A stretch of DNA of 64,000 nt from Lentibacter sp. XHP0401 (GTDB lineage: Bacteria; Pseudomonadota; Alphaproteobacteria; Rhodobacterales; Rhodobacteraceae). The DNA lies in the NCBI RefSeq assembly GCF_025751535.1, contig NZ_JAOWLC010000008.1, forward strand, positions 62,001-126,000, written 5' to 3'. Position numbers and translations under genes: made by a program. Under the pieces are notes generated by a model. That model was not told the origin of the DNA. It ran no database searches and was given only the letters and a program-made list of their open reading frames with translations. The number at the start of each line of letters is the position of its first letter. The stretch's first letter is position 1. This document shows, piece by piece, positions 42,794 to 51,908 of the stretch.

Positions 42794-43867
42794 ATGGACG
42801 ATCTAAGAGATAAATACATCGCGGCGATTGCGGCGGCGAGTGACGAGGCCACGCTGGAAGACTTGCGCTTGCAGGCCGTGGGCAAGAAGGGCGAAGTGAG
42901 CCTGCAAATGCGCGAGCTTGGCAAGATGACAGCGGAAGAGCGGCAGGTTGCCGGCCCGAAGCTGAACGCGCTGAAAGACGAGATCAACTCGGCCTTGGCG
43001 GCGAAGAAAGCCGGCTTGGAAGATGCGGCGCTGGACGAGCGGCTGCGCAGCGAGTGGCTTGATGTGACATTGCCGAGCCGTTTGCGGGGGCAGGGGAGTA
43101 TTCACCCGATTTCGCAGGTGACGGAAGAAGTGACTGCGATTTTCGCCGATATGGGCTTTGCTGTGGCCGAGGGGCCGCGGATTGACACCGACTGGTATAA
43201 TTTCGACGCGCTGAACATTCCCGGCCACCACCCGGCGCGCGCGGAAATGGACACGTTTTATATGCACCGCGCCGAGGGCGACGAGCGCCCGCCGCATGTG
43301 CTGCGCACCCATACCTCTCCTGTGCAGATCCGAAGCATGGAAAAGCAGGGCGCGCCGATCCGCGTGATCTGCCCGGGGGGTGTCTATCGTGCGGATTATG
43401 ACCAGACGCATACGCCGATGTTCCATCAGGTCGAGGGACTTGCGCTTGATAAGGATATCTCGATGGCGAACCTCAAGTGGGTTCTGGAAGAGTTTGTGAA
43501 AGCTTTCTTTGAGGTGGATAACGTAGAGCTGCGCTTCCGCGCGAGCCACTTCCCGTTTACGGAGCCATCAGCCGAAGTCGATATCCGCTGCTCATGGGAA
43601 GGCGGCACGCTCAAGGTTGGCGAGGGCGACGACTGGCTGGAGATTCTCGGGTCGGGCATGGTGCACCCCAATGTGTTGAAAGCGGGCGGGATTGACCCGA
43701 ACGAGTATCAGGGCTTTGCCTTTGGCATGGGGATCGACCGGATTGCCATGTTGAAATACGGCATCCCTGATTTGCGGGCGTTCTTTGATTCGGATTTGCG
43801 CTGGTTGCGGCATTACGGGTTTGCGAGCCTGGATGTGCCGACGTTGCATGGGGGCTTGTCGCGGTAA
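42794..43867 (+). CDS. pheS: Phenylalanine-tRNA ligase alpha subunit
   Basis: A 357-residue class II synthetase subunit. The N-terminal coiled-coil arm (residues 1-90) is followed by the catalytic core: [77 protein letters not shown] and the motif 3 [18 protein letters not shown]. Works as an alpha2-beta2 complex with PheT. A DUF2513 gene and a tiny coupled frame separate it from pheT, an insertion into the usual pheST pair. Confidence 0.97.
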   Translation: MDDLRDKYIAAIAAASDEATLEDLRLQAVGKKGEVSLQMRELGKMTAEERQVAGPKLNALKDEINSALAAKKAGLEDAALDERLRSEWLDVTLPSRLRGQGSIHPISQVTEEVTAIFADMGFAVAEGPRIDTDWYNFDALNIPGHHPARAEMDTFYMHRAEGDERPPHVLRTHTSPVQIRSMEKQGAPIRVICPGGVYRADYDQTHTPMFHQVEGLALDKDISMANLKWVLEEFVKAFFEVDNVELRFRASHFPFTEPSAEVDIRCSWEGGTLKVGEGDDWLEILGSGMVHPNVLKAGGIDPNEYQGFAFGMGIDRIAMLKYGIPDLRAFFDSDLRWLRHYGFASLDVPTLHGGLSR

Positions 43868-44038
43868 CGCGAACAGGCTTCACAAGCGGCAGGGAAAGGC
43901 AAAACCCACACAAGGCAAAGCCGGGATAGCGCGGCGAGAGAACTAACCCAGTTACCTATACCAATTGGTCAACTCGACAGGTGCATGCGCTTGCGCAACA
44001 CTGCCTGCGGGAGAGGTTCCAACTGGGGGGATGGATTG

Positions 44039-44437
44039 GTGAGGCGCGATTTGGATCGGATAAGGCATATTTTGCTCAGATGTGAAGCGGCAACGGCTTC
44101 CAAACACATACTGGCCGATTTCTGCATTCAGGATCGCTACCAGATCAATATGATGGCGGAGGCTGGCTTGGTTGATCTGGATAACCCGTCCAGCGGCCCT
44201 TATCAGTTTCGCCCGGAGGCAATCGACCATCTGGCGATCCCCCGGCGGCTTGCCACCTTCGAGATTACCTGGGAGGGGCACGACTATCTTGAAGCGGTGC
44301 GCGACGGTCTTGCATGGGAGAAAACGCAAAAGGCGGTCGTTGCTTCAGGCGGCGGTGCTACTCTGGGCATCGTCAAGTCTTTGGCGCTGGGCTTTTTGAA
44401 AGAGAGACTGAAAGGGCAGACAGGGATCAGCGTCTAG
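44039..44437 (+). CDS. DUF2513 domain protein
   Basis: A 132-residue protein of the DUF2513 type, seen in RRDLDRIRHILLRCEAATAS, INMMAEAGLVDLDN and FEITWEGHDYLEAVRDGLAW. The pattern suggests a winged-helix fold used in phage and accessory genes. GTG 44039 is chosen because RRDLD is the family start and GGGGGG precedes it; a longer frame back to 43985 lacks homology. It lies between pheS and pheT, so it has been inserted in a housekeeping operon. Confidence 0.78.
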   Translation: MRRDLDRIRHILLRCEAATASKHILADFCIQDRYQINMMAEAGLVDLDNPSSGPYQFRPEAIDHLAIPRRLATFEITWEGHDYLEAVRDGLAWEKTQKAVVASGGGATLGIVKSLALGFLKERLKGQTGISV

Positions 44438-44457
44438 CGCTTTCTACAGGAGGTTGC

Positions 44458-44574
44458 GTGAGGGTGCGGGCCATTTTCGGGCTTGGAGCCTCGGGCATGG
44501 TTCTAATGGGCCTTTTCAACCTCGCGCAATTCCGATACCTCGCTGGAGACGAATTCGAGGGCCTAAACACATGA
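44458..44574 (+). CDS. Possible 38-residue hydrophobic peptide coupled to pheT
   Basis: From GTG 44458, four bases after a perfect AGGAGG (44448-44453), a 38-codon frame ends in an ATGA overlap with the pheT start. The peptide has one hydrophobic stretch (IFGLGASGMVLMGLFNLAQF) and would be a single-span membrane peptide. Such overlap usually couples translation. pheT itself has no strong ribosome site, which supports this small frame being translated. Confidence 0.5.
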   Translation: MRVRAIFGLGASGMVLMGLFNLAQFRYLAGDEFEGLNT

Positions 44575-46970
44575 AATTCACACTCTCTTGGCTGAAAGAT
44601 CATCTCGACACCAGCGCCAGCGTTGACGAGATTTGCGAAGCACTGACAGACCTCGGGCTTGAGGTTGAGGAGGTGTTTAACCCTGCCGACCGTCTCAAGG
44701 CGTTTACGCTGGGCAAGGTGACCCATGCGGAGCAGCATCCTGATGCGGACCGTTTGCGTGTCTGCACGGTGCAGACCGATGAGGGCAGCAAGCAGATTGT
44801 TTGTGGCGCGCCGAATGCGCGAACGGGGATTACCATCGTTCTCTGCAAACCCGGTGATTATGTTCCGGGGATTGATTTGACGCTGTCTGTTGGCAAAATT
44901 CGCGGGGTGGAGAGCCACGGGATGATGGCCTCCGAGCGCGAACTTGAGCTGTCCGACGAGCATGACGGGATTATCGAGCTGCCCTCGGGCGAGATTGGTG
45001 AGCGGTTTGTTGACTGGCTGGCCGAGAATGCGCCCGAGAAGGTGGACCCGACCATCGAGATTGCCATTACGCCGAACCGCCCTGATGCGCTTGGCGTGCG
45101 GGGCATTGCACGTGACCTCGCGGCGCGTGGGCTGGGCAAGCTCAAGCCGATGGAAAAGCACCTGCCGGAGAGCAAATTCAGCTCGCCTATCGGGGTGACG
45201 ATTGACGAAGACACACGCGAGAACGGGTGTTTTGTGTTTGCGGGCTGTTACATCAAGGGTGTTGAAAACGGGCCGAGCCCAGAGTGGCTTCAGCAGCGTC
45301 TCAAGGCTGTTGGCTTGCGGCCGATTTCGAAGCTTGTCGATATTACCAATTTTTTCACCTACGATCGCAACCGCCCTTTACATGTGTTTGACGCAGGCAA
45401 GGTGAGCGGTGATTTGCGGGTGCATCGGGCCAAGGGCGGTGAAGCATTTGTGGGCCTTGACGAGAAGACCTATACGCTCGGCGCGGGGCAGGTTGTGATC
45501 TCGGATGAGAACGGCGTCGAGAGCATTGCCGGGATCATGGGCGGTCTGGAAACGGGCTGCACCATGGAGACGACAGATGTGTTTCTTGAGGCGGCGTATT
45601 GGGACCATATCCAGATTGCCATGACGGGGCGGGCGCTCAAGATCAACTCGGATGCGCGTTATCGCAACGAGCGCGGCATTGATCCGGGCTACAACATGCA
45701 GGCGATTGAAGACGCGACGGCGATGATACTCGAACTGTGCGGCGGGGAGCCCAGCAATGTGGTGATAGCGGGTGAAGTGCCTGACGTGAGCCGCGCTTAC
45801 AAGCTGGATGCGAAGCGGGTGCAGAGCCTTGTGGGCATGGATATTCCCGAGACCCAACAGCGCCAGACGCTGACGGCGCTGGGCTTCAAGCTTGAGGGCA
45901 ATATGGCGCAGGTTCCAAGCTGGCGGCCCGATGTTTTGGGCGAGGCTGACTTAGTTGAGGAAGTGGCGCGGATTGCGAGCCTGACAAAGCTTGTGGGCAA
46001 GCCTTTGACGCGGGCCACCGCGGGTGTGCCGAAGCAGATCTTGCTGCCGCTCCAGAAGCGCGAGCAGGCGGCGCGGCGGATGGCGGCGGGCCTTGGCTAC
46101 AACGAATGCGTGACCTATTCGTTTGTGGACCAGAAGAGCGCGGCTTTGTTTGGTGGCGGGGAAGATACCACGCGGCTTGAGAACCCGATTTCAAGCGAGA
46201 TGAGCCATATGCGGCCCGATCTTTTGGTCGGGTTGTTGCAGGCGGCTGCGCGCAATCAGGCGCGCGGGTTTGCCGACCTTGCCTTGTTTGAGGTCGGGCC
46301 TGTGTTTAGCGGTGGCGAGCCGGGCGAGCAGGCGCTGCAAGTGTCCGGTTTGCTTGTGGGCAAGACGGGGCCAAAAGATGTGCACGGCGAGAGCCGCGCG
46401 GTTGATGTGTATGACGCCAAGGCCGATGCCGAGGCCGTGCTGGCTGCTATTGGTGCGCCTGCCAAGGTGCAGGTGATGCGCGACGGCCCGGGCTGGTGGC
46501 ATCCCGGGCGGCACGGCAAGATTTGCCTTGGGCCAAAGAAGGTCCTGGCGATTTTTGGCGAGCTGCACCCGAAAGTGCTGCGCGAAATGGGTGTGAAGGG
46601 TCCGGCAGTTGCCTTTACGGTTTGGCCCGAAGAGGTGCCTGAAGCGCGCAACAAGAGTGCCACGCGGCCAGCACTGCAAGCGAGTGATTTGCAGGCTGTC
46701 GAGCGTGACTTTGCTTTTGTTGTGGATGCCAATGTTGAAGCTTTGACTCTGGTCAACGCGGCGGCAGGCGCTGACAAGGCGTTGATCGAAAAGGTGCATG
46801 TCTTTGACGAGTTCATCGGCGGCTCGCTTGGCGAGGGCAAGAAGAGCCTCGCGATTACGGTGCGGATGCAGCCTCAAGACAAGACGCTGAAGGACGAAGA
46901 CATTGAGGCTGTTGCGGCCAAGATTGTCGAGAAAGTCACGAAGGCCACAGGCGGGAGCCTGCGCGGGTAA
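44571..46970 (+). CDS. pheT: Phenylalanine-tRNA ligase beta subunit
   Basis: A 799-residue beta subunit with the full domain order. The N-terminal tRNA-binding domain contains FTLGKVTHAEQHPDADRLRV and CGAPNARTG. The B3/B4 editing domain contains HVFDAGKV and GIMGGLETG. The B5 domain and the catalytic-like core (AGLGYNECVTYSFVDQ) follow, and the C-terminal FDX-ACB anticodon-binding domain reads VERDFAFVVDANVEALTLVN, ending KVTKATGG. The start is ATG 44571 (MKFTLSWLKDHLDT), the normal family start. Normal length and intact. Confidence 0.97.
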   Translation: MKFTLSWLKDHLDTSASVDEICEALTDLGLEVEEVFNPADRLKAFTLGKVTHAEQHPDADRLRVCTVQTDEGSKQIVCGAPNARTGITIVLCKPGDYVPGIDLTLSVGKIRGVESHGMMASERELELSDEHDGIIELPSGEIGERFVDWLAENAPEKVDPTIEIAITPNRPDALGVRGIARDLAARGLGKLKPMEKHLPESKFSSPIGVTIDEDTRENGCFVFAGCYIKGVENGPSPEWLQQRLKAVGLRPISKLVDITNFFTYDRNRPLHVFDAGKVSGDLRVHRAKGGEAFVGLDEKTYTLGAGQVVISDENGVESIAGIMGGLETGCTMETTDVFLEAAYWDHIQIAMTGRALKINSDARYRNERGIDPGYNMQAIEDATAMILELCGGEPSNVVIAGEVPDVSRAYKLDAKRVQSLVGMDIPETQQRQTLTALGFKLEGNMAQVPSWRPDVLGEADLVEEVARIASLTKLVGKPLTRATAGVPKQILLPLQKREQAARRMAAGLGYNECVTYSFVDQKSAALFGGGEDTTRLENPISSEMSHMRPDLLVGLLQAAARNQARGFADLALFEVGPVFSGGEPGEQALQVSGLLVGKTGPKDVHGESRAVDVYDAKADAEAVLAAIGAPAKVQVMRDGPGWWHPGRHGKICLGPKKVLAIFGELHPKVLREMGVKGPAVAFTVWPEEVPEARNKSATRPALQASDLQAVERDFAFVVDANVEALTLVNAAAGADKALIEKVHVFDEFIGGSLGEGKKSLAITVRMQPQDKTLKDEDIEAVAAKIVEKVTKATGGSLRG

Positions 46971-46987
46971 GCTTTTGGAGTTGCGCG

Positions 46988-47623
46988 ATGGTGGACAGCA
47001 AGACGTTTTGGGACAAGATGGCGCCCAAATATGCGGCAAGCCAGATGCGCAGCGTGGAAGACTACGAACACACGTTGGCGCGCACGCTTAGCTACCTTAC
47101 ACCTGATATGCGGGTGCTTGAGATGGGCTGTGGGACGGGAACAACCGCGCTGCGTCTTGCCCCGCATGTGCTGGCTTTTGTGGGCACTGACCAGTCAAGC
47201 GAGATGATCCGCATTGCGCGCGAGAAGGCAGAGGAGGCGGGCATTGGCAACGCCGAGTTCCGTGTGCTTGGCGCGGCGGAGAGTGCGCAGCTTGACGAGG
47301 GGTTTGATGTGGTGATGGGGTATAACCTGTTCCATCTCGTGCCTGATGTTGAGGCCGTGATTGACGATGTTTATAAAAGGCTGAAACCCGGTGGCCTTTT
47401 GATCAGCAAGACACCTTGTCTGGCGGATAAGGCCTTTGGCTGGAAACGCTTTTTGGTGAAGGCTATCCTGCCTTTGATGAAGCTCATCGGCAAAGCGCCT
47501 GATGTGCGGCTTTGGCGGCTTGAGCATGTTGACCGCCTGATTGCGGATGCGGGCTTTGAGACGGTTGAAGCGGGGAACTTCCCTGCGATCTCGCGCTACA
47601 TTGTGGCGCGCAAGACGGCTTAG
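46988..47623 (+). CDS. Class I SAM-dependent methyltransferase
   Basis: A 211-residue methyltransferase. The SAM-binding motif I MRVLEMGCGTGTTALRLAP is at about residues 38-56, motif II is FVGTDQSSEMI, and a post-motif GFDVVMGYNLFHLVPDVEAV follows. The start SKTFWDKMAPKYAASQM is that of small ubiE/ArsM-like methyltransferases. The substrate cannot be told. It is probably co-transcribed with pheT (17 bases) and ytoQ. Confidence 0.85.
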   Translation: MVDSKTFWDKMAPKYAASQMRSVEDYEHTLARTLSYLTPDMRVLEMGCGTGTTALRLAPHVLAFVGTDQSSEMIRIAREKAEEAGIGNAEFRVLGAAESAQLDEGFDVVMGYNLFHLVPDVEAVIDDVYKRLKPGGLLISKTPCLADKAFGWKRFLVKAILPLMKLIGKAPDVRLWRLEHVDRLIADAGFETVEAGNFPAISRYIVARKTA

Positions 47624-47632
47624 GAGAACGAT

Positions 47633-48076
47633 ATGAAGGTTTACCTTTCAGGAGAAATTCACACTGATTGGCGCGAGCAGATCATTGCGGCTTGTGAGGG
47701 GCTTGATGTGACATTCAGTGCGCCTGTGACGGACCATGCGGCGAGTGATGATTGCGGTGTGGCTATTCTGGGGGCGGAGCCTGACAAGTTCTGGCATGAT
47801 CGCAAGGGTGCGATGGTCAACGCGATCCGCACACGGAATGCGATTGGCGCGGCGGATGTTGTTGTTGTGCGGTTTGGCGAGCAATATAAGCAGTGGAACG
47901 CCGCGTTTGATGCGGGCTATGCGAGTGCGCTTGGCAAGAGCCTGATTGTCTTGCAGCAGCTCGAGCATGACCACGCTTTGAAAGAGGTGGATGCGGCGGC
48001 GCTGGCCGTGGCACGCGCACCCGAAGAGGTGGCGCAGATTCTGCGTTATGTGCTGACAGGAACACTGCCAGGCTAA
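47633..48076 (+). CDS. YtoQ family protein
   Basis: A 147-residue YtoQ-type protein: MKVYLSGEIHTDWREQI at the start, FSAPVTDHAASDDCG, then FWHDRKGAMVNAIRTRNAIG and RFGEQYKQWNAAFDAGYASA. The fold resembles nucleoside 2-deoxyribosyltransferases, but the activity is unknown. It follows the methyltransferase gene by ten bases. Confidence 0.85.
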   Translation: MKVYLSGEIHTDWREQIIAACEGLDVTFSAPVTDHAASDDCGVAILGAEPDKFWHDRKGAMVNAIRTRNAIGAADVVVVRFGEQYKQWNAAFDAGYASALGKSLIVLQQLEHDHALKEVDAAALAVARAPEEVAQILRYVLTGTLPG

Positions 48077-48205
48077 AGGCCTGATTGGGGGGGGAAGATA
48101 GCGCGCAGTTTCCCGCTAAAGAAGTATTGAGTATTTCAATATTATGTTACTATTGGCTGCGCAGAAAAGCGCAAATGTCAAAAGAAAATGGGGACGAGTA
48201 GATTT

Positions 48206-48637
48206 ATGCTGAGCGAATTTAGAGATTTTATTGCCAAGGGCAATGTTATGGACATGGCTGTTGGTATCATCATCGGTGCAGCCTTTACCGCGATCGTCAG
48301 CTCGTTGGTGGCTGATCTGATCAACCCGATTATCGGGCTTGCCATGGGTGGCGTGGACTTTACCAACATGTATGCGGTGCTGTCAGGCACGGTTGCCGAG
48401 GGAGCCTCGCTTGAAGCGGCCCGCGAAAGCGGCGCGGCTGTGTTTGCCTATGGTAGCTTCATCATGGCGATCATCAACTTTTTGATCATCGCTTTTGTGG
48501 TGTTTATGCTGGTGCGCTACGTGAACAAGGTGAAGGATGCGGCCCACAAAGAAGACGAAGTTGTCGAAGAGGCGCCTGCGGGGCCAACAGAGCTTGAGCT
48601 TCTGGCTGAAATTCGCGACGCGCTTGCCAAGAAATAA
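48206..48637 (+). CDS. mscL: Large-conductance mechanosensitive channel
   Basis: A 143-residue MscL forming a pentameric inner-membrane channel that opens on hypo-osmotic shock. Typical sequence: [40 protein letters not shown] (TM1), [20 protein letters not shown] (TM2), and the C-terminal helix [16 protein letters not shown] prefer ATG 48206 (MLSEFRDF) because it matches the family start; an ATG at 48188 would add six residues. A terminator follows at 48,658. Confidence 0.95.
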   Translation: MLSEFRDFIAKGNVMDMAVGIIIGAAFTAIVSSLVADLINPIIGLAMGGVDFTNMYAVLSGTVAEGASLEAARESGAAVFAYGSFIMAIINFLIIAFVVFMLVRYVNKVKDAAHKEDEVVEEAPAGPTELELLAEIRDALAKK

Positions 48638-48657
48638 GCTTTCGCGACAGACGGTTG

Positions 48658-48686
48658 AAAGGCCCGCTCTTTTGAGTGGGCCTTTT
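48658..48686 (+). terminator. Terminator of mscL
   Basis: GGCCCGCTC and GAGTGGGCC arms (one G-T pair) around a TTTT loop followed by TTTT, 21 bp after the mscL stop. Confidence 0.85.
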
Positions 48687-48740
48687 GCGTTTGGGGGCGT
48701 AAACTTGACTCGCGCGCGAAAGCTTTGGGGAGGGCGAGAG

Positions 48741-49199
48741 ATGCTCAAGAGATTTATTGCAACTTTTATGTTGATCGGATTTGCCGTTGCGGCACAGGCC
48801 GAGACGCTGCGTGTGCATGCGCCGGGTGACGGGTTCCTGAACCTGCGCACAGGGCCGGGCGGGGGCTATGCCATCGTTATGCAGATGGACCACGGCAGCT
48901 ATCTTGATACGCTTGAAACCGCGGGCAACTGGGTGCGCGTGCGCCATGAGAGCGGCGCGACAGGTTGGGCCTATCGCAAGCATATGCGCACGATACCTGC
49001 CTATACCACCGAGCGCATTGTGAGCTCGCCAAGTGACGGTTTTTTGAACCTTCGCTCGGGGCCGGGCACAAGTTTTGCTATCCTGCAGGAAATGTATAAC
49101 GGCGAGAGTGTCTGGATCCTTGAACGCAAGGGCGGTTGGGTGCGCGTGCAGCATTCAGGCGGCGCAAAAGGCTGGGCCTTTGAGAAATATCTGCGGTAA
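48741..49199 (+). CDS. Secreted protein with two bacterial SH3 domains
   Basis: A 152-residue exported protein. The signal peptide (MLKRFIATFMLIGFAVAAQA) is followed by two tandem SH3_3-type repeats, each with the D-G-F-L-N-L-R-x-G-P-G core: GDGFLNLRTGPGGGYAIVM with WVRVRHESGATGWAYRKHM, and SDGFLNLRSGPGTSFAILQE with WVRVQHSGGAKGWAFEKYLR. Such proteins usually bind cell-wall peptides. It is preceded by a strong ribosome site, and the next feature is a tRNA gene. Confidence 0.85.
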   Translation: MLKRFIATFMLIGFAVAAQAETLRVHAPGDGFLNLRTGPGGGYAIVMQMDHGSYLDTLETAGNWVRVRHESGATGWAYRKHMRTIPAYTTERIVSSPSDGFLNLRSGPGTSFAILQEMYNGESVWILERKGGWVRVQHSGGAKGWAFEKYLR

Positions 49200-49282
49200 A
49201 ACAGGCGCAAGCTGCGGTGGGGTGAGTTTTGTGTTTGACTCCGCCGCGCGGCTTGGCTAATTCGCCCACACTGGTTGTGAAT

Positions 49283-49359
49283 GGCGTGATAGCTCAGTTG
49301 GTTAGAGCACAGCACTCATAATGCTGGGGTCGGTGGTTCAAGTCCACCTCACGCTACCA
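49283..49359 (+). tRNA. tRNA-Met (anticodon CAT)
   Basis: A 77-nt cloverleaf: acceptor GGCGTGA/TCACGCT, D-arm AGCTCAGTTGGTTAGAGC, anticodon stem CAGCA/TGCTG with loop CTCATAA (CAT at 49317-49319), T-arm GGTGGTTCAAGTCCACC, discriminator A and encoded CCA. The first base pair is G-T and the D-arm is normal, so it is an elongator methionine tRNA rather than an initiator. A tRNA-Ile2 with modified C34 cannot be excluded. No integrated element is attached to it. Confidence 0.95.
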
Positions 49360-49371
49360 CAAACCAATGCG

Positions 49372-49402
49372 AAAAAGCCCCGAGCGATGCTCGGGGCTTT
49401 TT
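49372..49402. terminator. Bidirectional terminator after tRNA-Met
   Basis: A perfect 14-bp inverted repeat, AAAAAGCCCCGAGC and GCTCGGGGCTTTTT, with a 3-base loop. It ends both the rightward tRNA and the leftward membrane-protein gene. Confidence 0.93.
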
Positions 49403-49418
49403 GATTTGGGCGGGTATG

Positions 49419-50018
49419 TCAGGCGGCGCGGGCCGGACGCGGGCGGATATACCAATACCAGATGCGGTAGCCTTCCAGCGCTATCAGCGGGGCAAAGTTC
49501 ACCAGAGCGGGGGGCAGGCCCTCCCATCCGTCTTTGGCGGCCCAGTGCAGAAGTGTGAGCACTGCGGCGGCATAGACCCAGCGTTGCACGCTTTTCCAGC
49601 GGGGGCCGAGCGCGCGCACGGCGGCATCAAACGAGGTGGCGGCAAGCGGCAGGAAGATGAGGAAGGCGAGCCAGCCTGTGAGAATGTCAAAATGGGTGAT
49701 CTGGCCGAGAATTTTCTCGAGGCTACCACGGGAGATTACATAAAACACAAGATGCAGTGTGGCATAGGCAAAGGCTGCAACGCCGAAGTAGCGGCGGTTT
49801 TTCTTGAGCCAGCGCGGGAAGCTTTTGCCCTTGAAGAGCATGGCGAGCGGGGTGGCCATCATCGAGATGATCATAAACCGCGCGGCAAACTCGCCTGACG
49901 GGTGCAGCGCATGTTTTAAGGCTTTGGGGTCAACCGAAGTGAGCACATCGCTGATGATGCCGATGGCGGGAAGGGCGAGGAGGAGCCAGAGCAGATAGGG
50001 AGAAAGGCGGGAGAGCAT
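49419..50018 (-). CDS. Ferric-reductase-like haem-binding membrane protein (MsrQ-like)
   Basis: A 199-residue protein with about six membrane segments. It follows the MsrQ/YedZ pattern: LLALPAIGIISDVL, HPSGEFAARFMIISMMATPL, NRRYFGVAAFAYATLHLVFY (haem histidine), DILTGWLAFLIFLPLAATSF, then RWKSVQRWVYAAAVLTLLHW. In MsrPQ the partner MsrP repairs oxidised methionine in the periplasm, but no msrP gene is adjacent, so another electron-transfer role is possible. It shares a bidirectional terminator with the tRNA. Confidence 0.75.
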   Translation of the reverse strand: MLSRLSPYLLWLLLALPAIGIISDVLTSVDPKALKHALHPSGEFAARFMIISMMATPLAMLFKGKSFPRWLKKNRRYFGVAAFAYATLHLVFYVISRGSLEKILGQITHFDILTGWLAFLIFLPLAATSFDAAVRALGPRWKSVQRWVYAAAVLTLLHWAAKDGWEGLPPALVNFAPLIALEGYRIWYWYIRPRPARAA

Positions 50019-50085
50019 CGGGAGCGTCCTTATTGGCCGGTTTGAATAAGCCTAATACGCAGCGCGCCCGCCTTTCTGTCGGTTT

Positions 50086-51201
50086 TTATTTGATGGCCAG
50101 CTGTGGCGACATCACATCAAGGCCGAGGGCTTCGCCGACGGCGTAGTAGGTGAGCTTACCGGCATGGACATTGAGGCCGTCGAGCAGGTGCGGATCTTCG
50201 GCACAGGCTTGCTTCCAGCCTTTGCTTGCGAGGGCAAGCATGAAGGGCATGGTCGCGTTGCCAAGAGCGATTGTCGAGGTGCGTGCAACCGCACCCGGCA
50301 TGTTGGCGACGCAGTAGTGGATTATGCTGTCGACATCATAGATCGGGTCTTGGTGGGTGGTTGCTTTTGAGGTTTCAAAGCAGCCGCCCTGGTCGATTGC
50401 CACATCGACAAGCACAGAGCCGGGCTTCATCAGGCCAAGCTGTTCGCGGCTGACGAGCTTGGGTGCGGCGGCCCCCGGAACGAGAACCGCGCCAACGACC
50501 ATATCCATGCGTGGGAGCAGCTCTTGCACGGCACCTGCATCGGAATACTGGGTGGTGAGGCGGCCCATGAAGATATCATCAAGGTAGCTGAGACGCGCGA
50601 CCGAGCGGTCCAGCACGGTGACATTTGCGCCCATACCAACAGCCACACGGGCTGCGGCTGTGCCGACAACGCCACCGCCGATGATTGCCACGTTCGCGGG
50701 GCGCACACCGGGCACGCCGCCCATGAGAACACCGCTGCCGCCATTGGCCTTTTGCAACGCCCATGCGCCGCTTTGCGGGGCAAGACGGCCAGCAACTTCC
50801 GACATGGGGGCAAGCAGAGGCAGGCCGCCGTTTCTGTCTGTTACTGTCTCATAGGCTATTGCTGTGCAGCCTGAGGCGAGGAGATCGTGCGTTTGATCGG
50901 GGTCGGGCGCGAGGTGAAGGTAGGTAAAGAGCAACTGGCCTTCGCGCAGCATCTTGCGCTCGACGGCCTGAGGCTCTTTCACCTTCACGATCATATCGGC
51001 CTTGGCGAAGATCTCCTCGGCGGTGTCGAGGATAACCGCGCCTGCGGCTGTATAGTCTTCATCGGTGAAGCCCGCGCCGAGGCCTGCACCTTTCTGGATG
51101 ATGACAGAATGGCCGCGCGCTATGGCTTCGCGTGCGGCGTTGGGTGTCATCCCGACACGGAATTCTTGTGGTTTGATTTCTGTTGGGCAACCGATCTTCA
51201 T
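50086..51201 (-). CDS. ald: Alanine dehydrogenase
   Basis: A 371-residue enzyme interconverting L-alanine and pyruvate with NAD. Signatures: MKIGCPTEIKPQEFRVGMTP, GHSVIIQKGAGLGAGFTD, MIVKVKEPQAVERKMLREGQ (catalytic lysine), VAIIGGGVVGTAAARVAVGM (Rossmann glycine motif), DVAIDQGGCFETSKATTHQD and CVANMPGAVARTSTIALGNA. Complete. The divergent Lrp-type gene at 51,347 is likely its regulator, as in other bacteria. Confidence 0.97.
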   Translation of the reverse strand: MKIGCPTEIKPQEFRVGMTPNAAREAIARGHSVIIQKGAGLGAGFTDEDYTAAGAVILDTAEEIFAKADMIVKVKEPQAVERKMLREGQLLFTYLHLAPDPDQTHDLLASGCTAIAYETVTDRNGGLPLLAPMSEVAGRLAPQSGAWALQKANGGSGVLMGGVPGVRPANVAIIGGGVVGTAAARVAVGMGANVTVLDRSVARLSYLDDIFMGRLTTQYSDAGAVQELLPRMDMVVGAVLVPGAAAPKLVSREQLGLMKPGSVLVDVAIDQGGCFETSKATTHQDPIYDVDSIIHYCVANMPGAVARTSTIALGNATMPFMLALASKGWKQACAEDPHLLDGLNVHAGKLTYYAVGEALGLDVMSPQLAIK

Positions 51202-51346
51202 AAGCGTCTCTCCCTGAGCTTTGAGTCTCTATTGTGCCAGAATGTCGCAGCATCTGCGCAAGTGCTTTGAGAAATGCAGCGCGAGATGTGGACTAATCGG
51301 GAGAATCTTCGCATAATTGCCTAAATATTCGAAGGGATGTGCAAGA

Positions 51347-51805
51347 TTGTCGATTGATGAGACAGATCGCCGTATTCTGAAGGTGCTTCAGCGCAAGGGG
51401 CGCATTTCGAATGCAGAGCTGAGCGAAGCGGCCAATTTAAGCCCGAGTGCCTGCCACAGGCGGGTGCAGAGGCTTGAGAAAGAAGGCTACATTCGGGATT
51501 ATGTCGCGCTTCTCAATGCGCGCAAGATGGGCGTTCCGACGACAGTGTTTGTCGAGATCACCTTGCAAACACAAGCCGATGAAGTGCTGGACGCCTTTGA
51601 AAAGGCGGTGGGGCGGATACCTGATGTGCTAGAGTGCCACTTGATGGCGGGTTCTGCGGATTATTTGCTGAAGGTTGTGGCTGAAAACACCGATGATTTT
51701 GCGCGCATCCACCGTCAACATCTGGCGCGTTTGCCCGGCGTTGCGCAGATGCAGAGCAGTTTTGCGCTTCGTACTGTGTTCAAGACAACGGCGCTGCCTG
51801 TTTAG
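51347..51805 (+). CDS. Lrp/AsnC family transcriptional regulator
   Basis: A 152-residue regulator. The N-terminal helix-turn-helix is LSIDETDRRILKVLQRKGRI followed by SNAELSEAANLSPSACHRRV; the C-terminal RAM ligand domain contains AVGRIPDVLECHLMAGSADY and LLKVVAENTDDFARI. TTG 51347 fits the family start (LSIDETDR) with AAGGGATG upstream; an earlier TTG at 51317 would add ten residues. Divergent from ald across 145 bp, which suggests control of alanine catabolism by alanine. A motif GAATCTTCG near 51,305 resembles one upstream of dgcN. Confidence 0.92.
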   Translation: MSIDETDRRILKVLQRKGRISNAELSEAANLSPSACHRRVQRLEKEGYIRDYVALLNARKMGVPTTVFVEITLQTQADEVLDAFEKAVGRIPDVLECHLMAGSADYLLKVVAENTDDFARIHRQHLARLPGVAQMQSSFALRTVFKTTALPV

Positions 51806-51908
51806 CGTTCTCTCCCATTTTAGCTAAAAATCCGCATGAAGCGGCGAAAACTTAGTCTTCTCTTAAAGCGCGTTTTCTATGGTCGGCCCGATAGCTGAGG
51901 CCGTGTGG

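Noticed and set aside
49283-49359. tRNA-Met as an integration site for the island
   Set aside because: The tRNA is 15 kb from the island boundary, has no integrase gene or duplicated 3' end near it, and lies among housekeeping genes.
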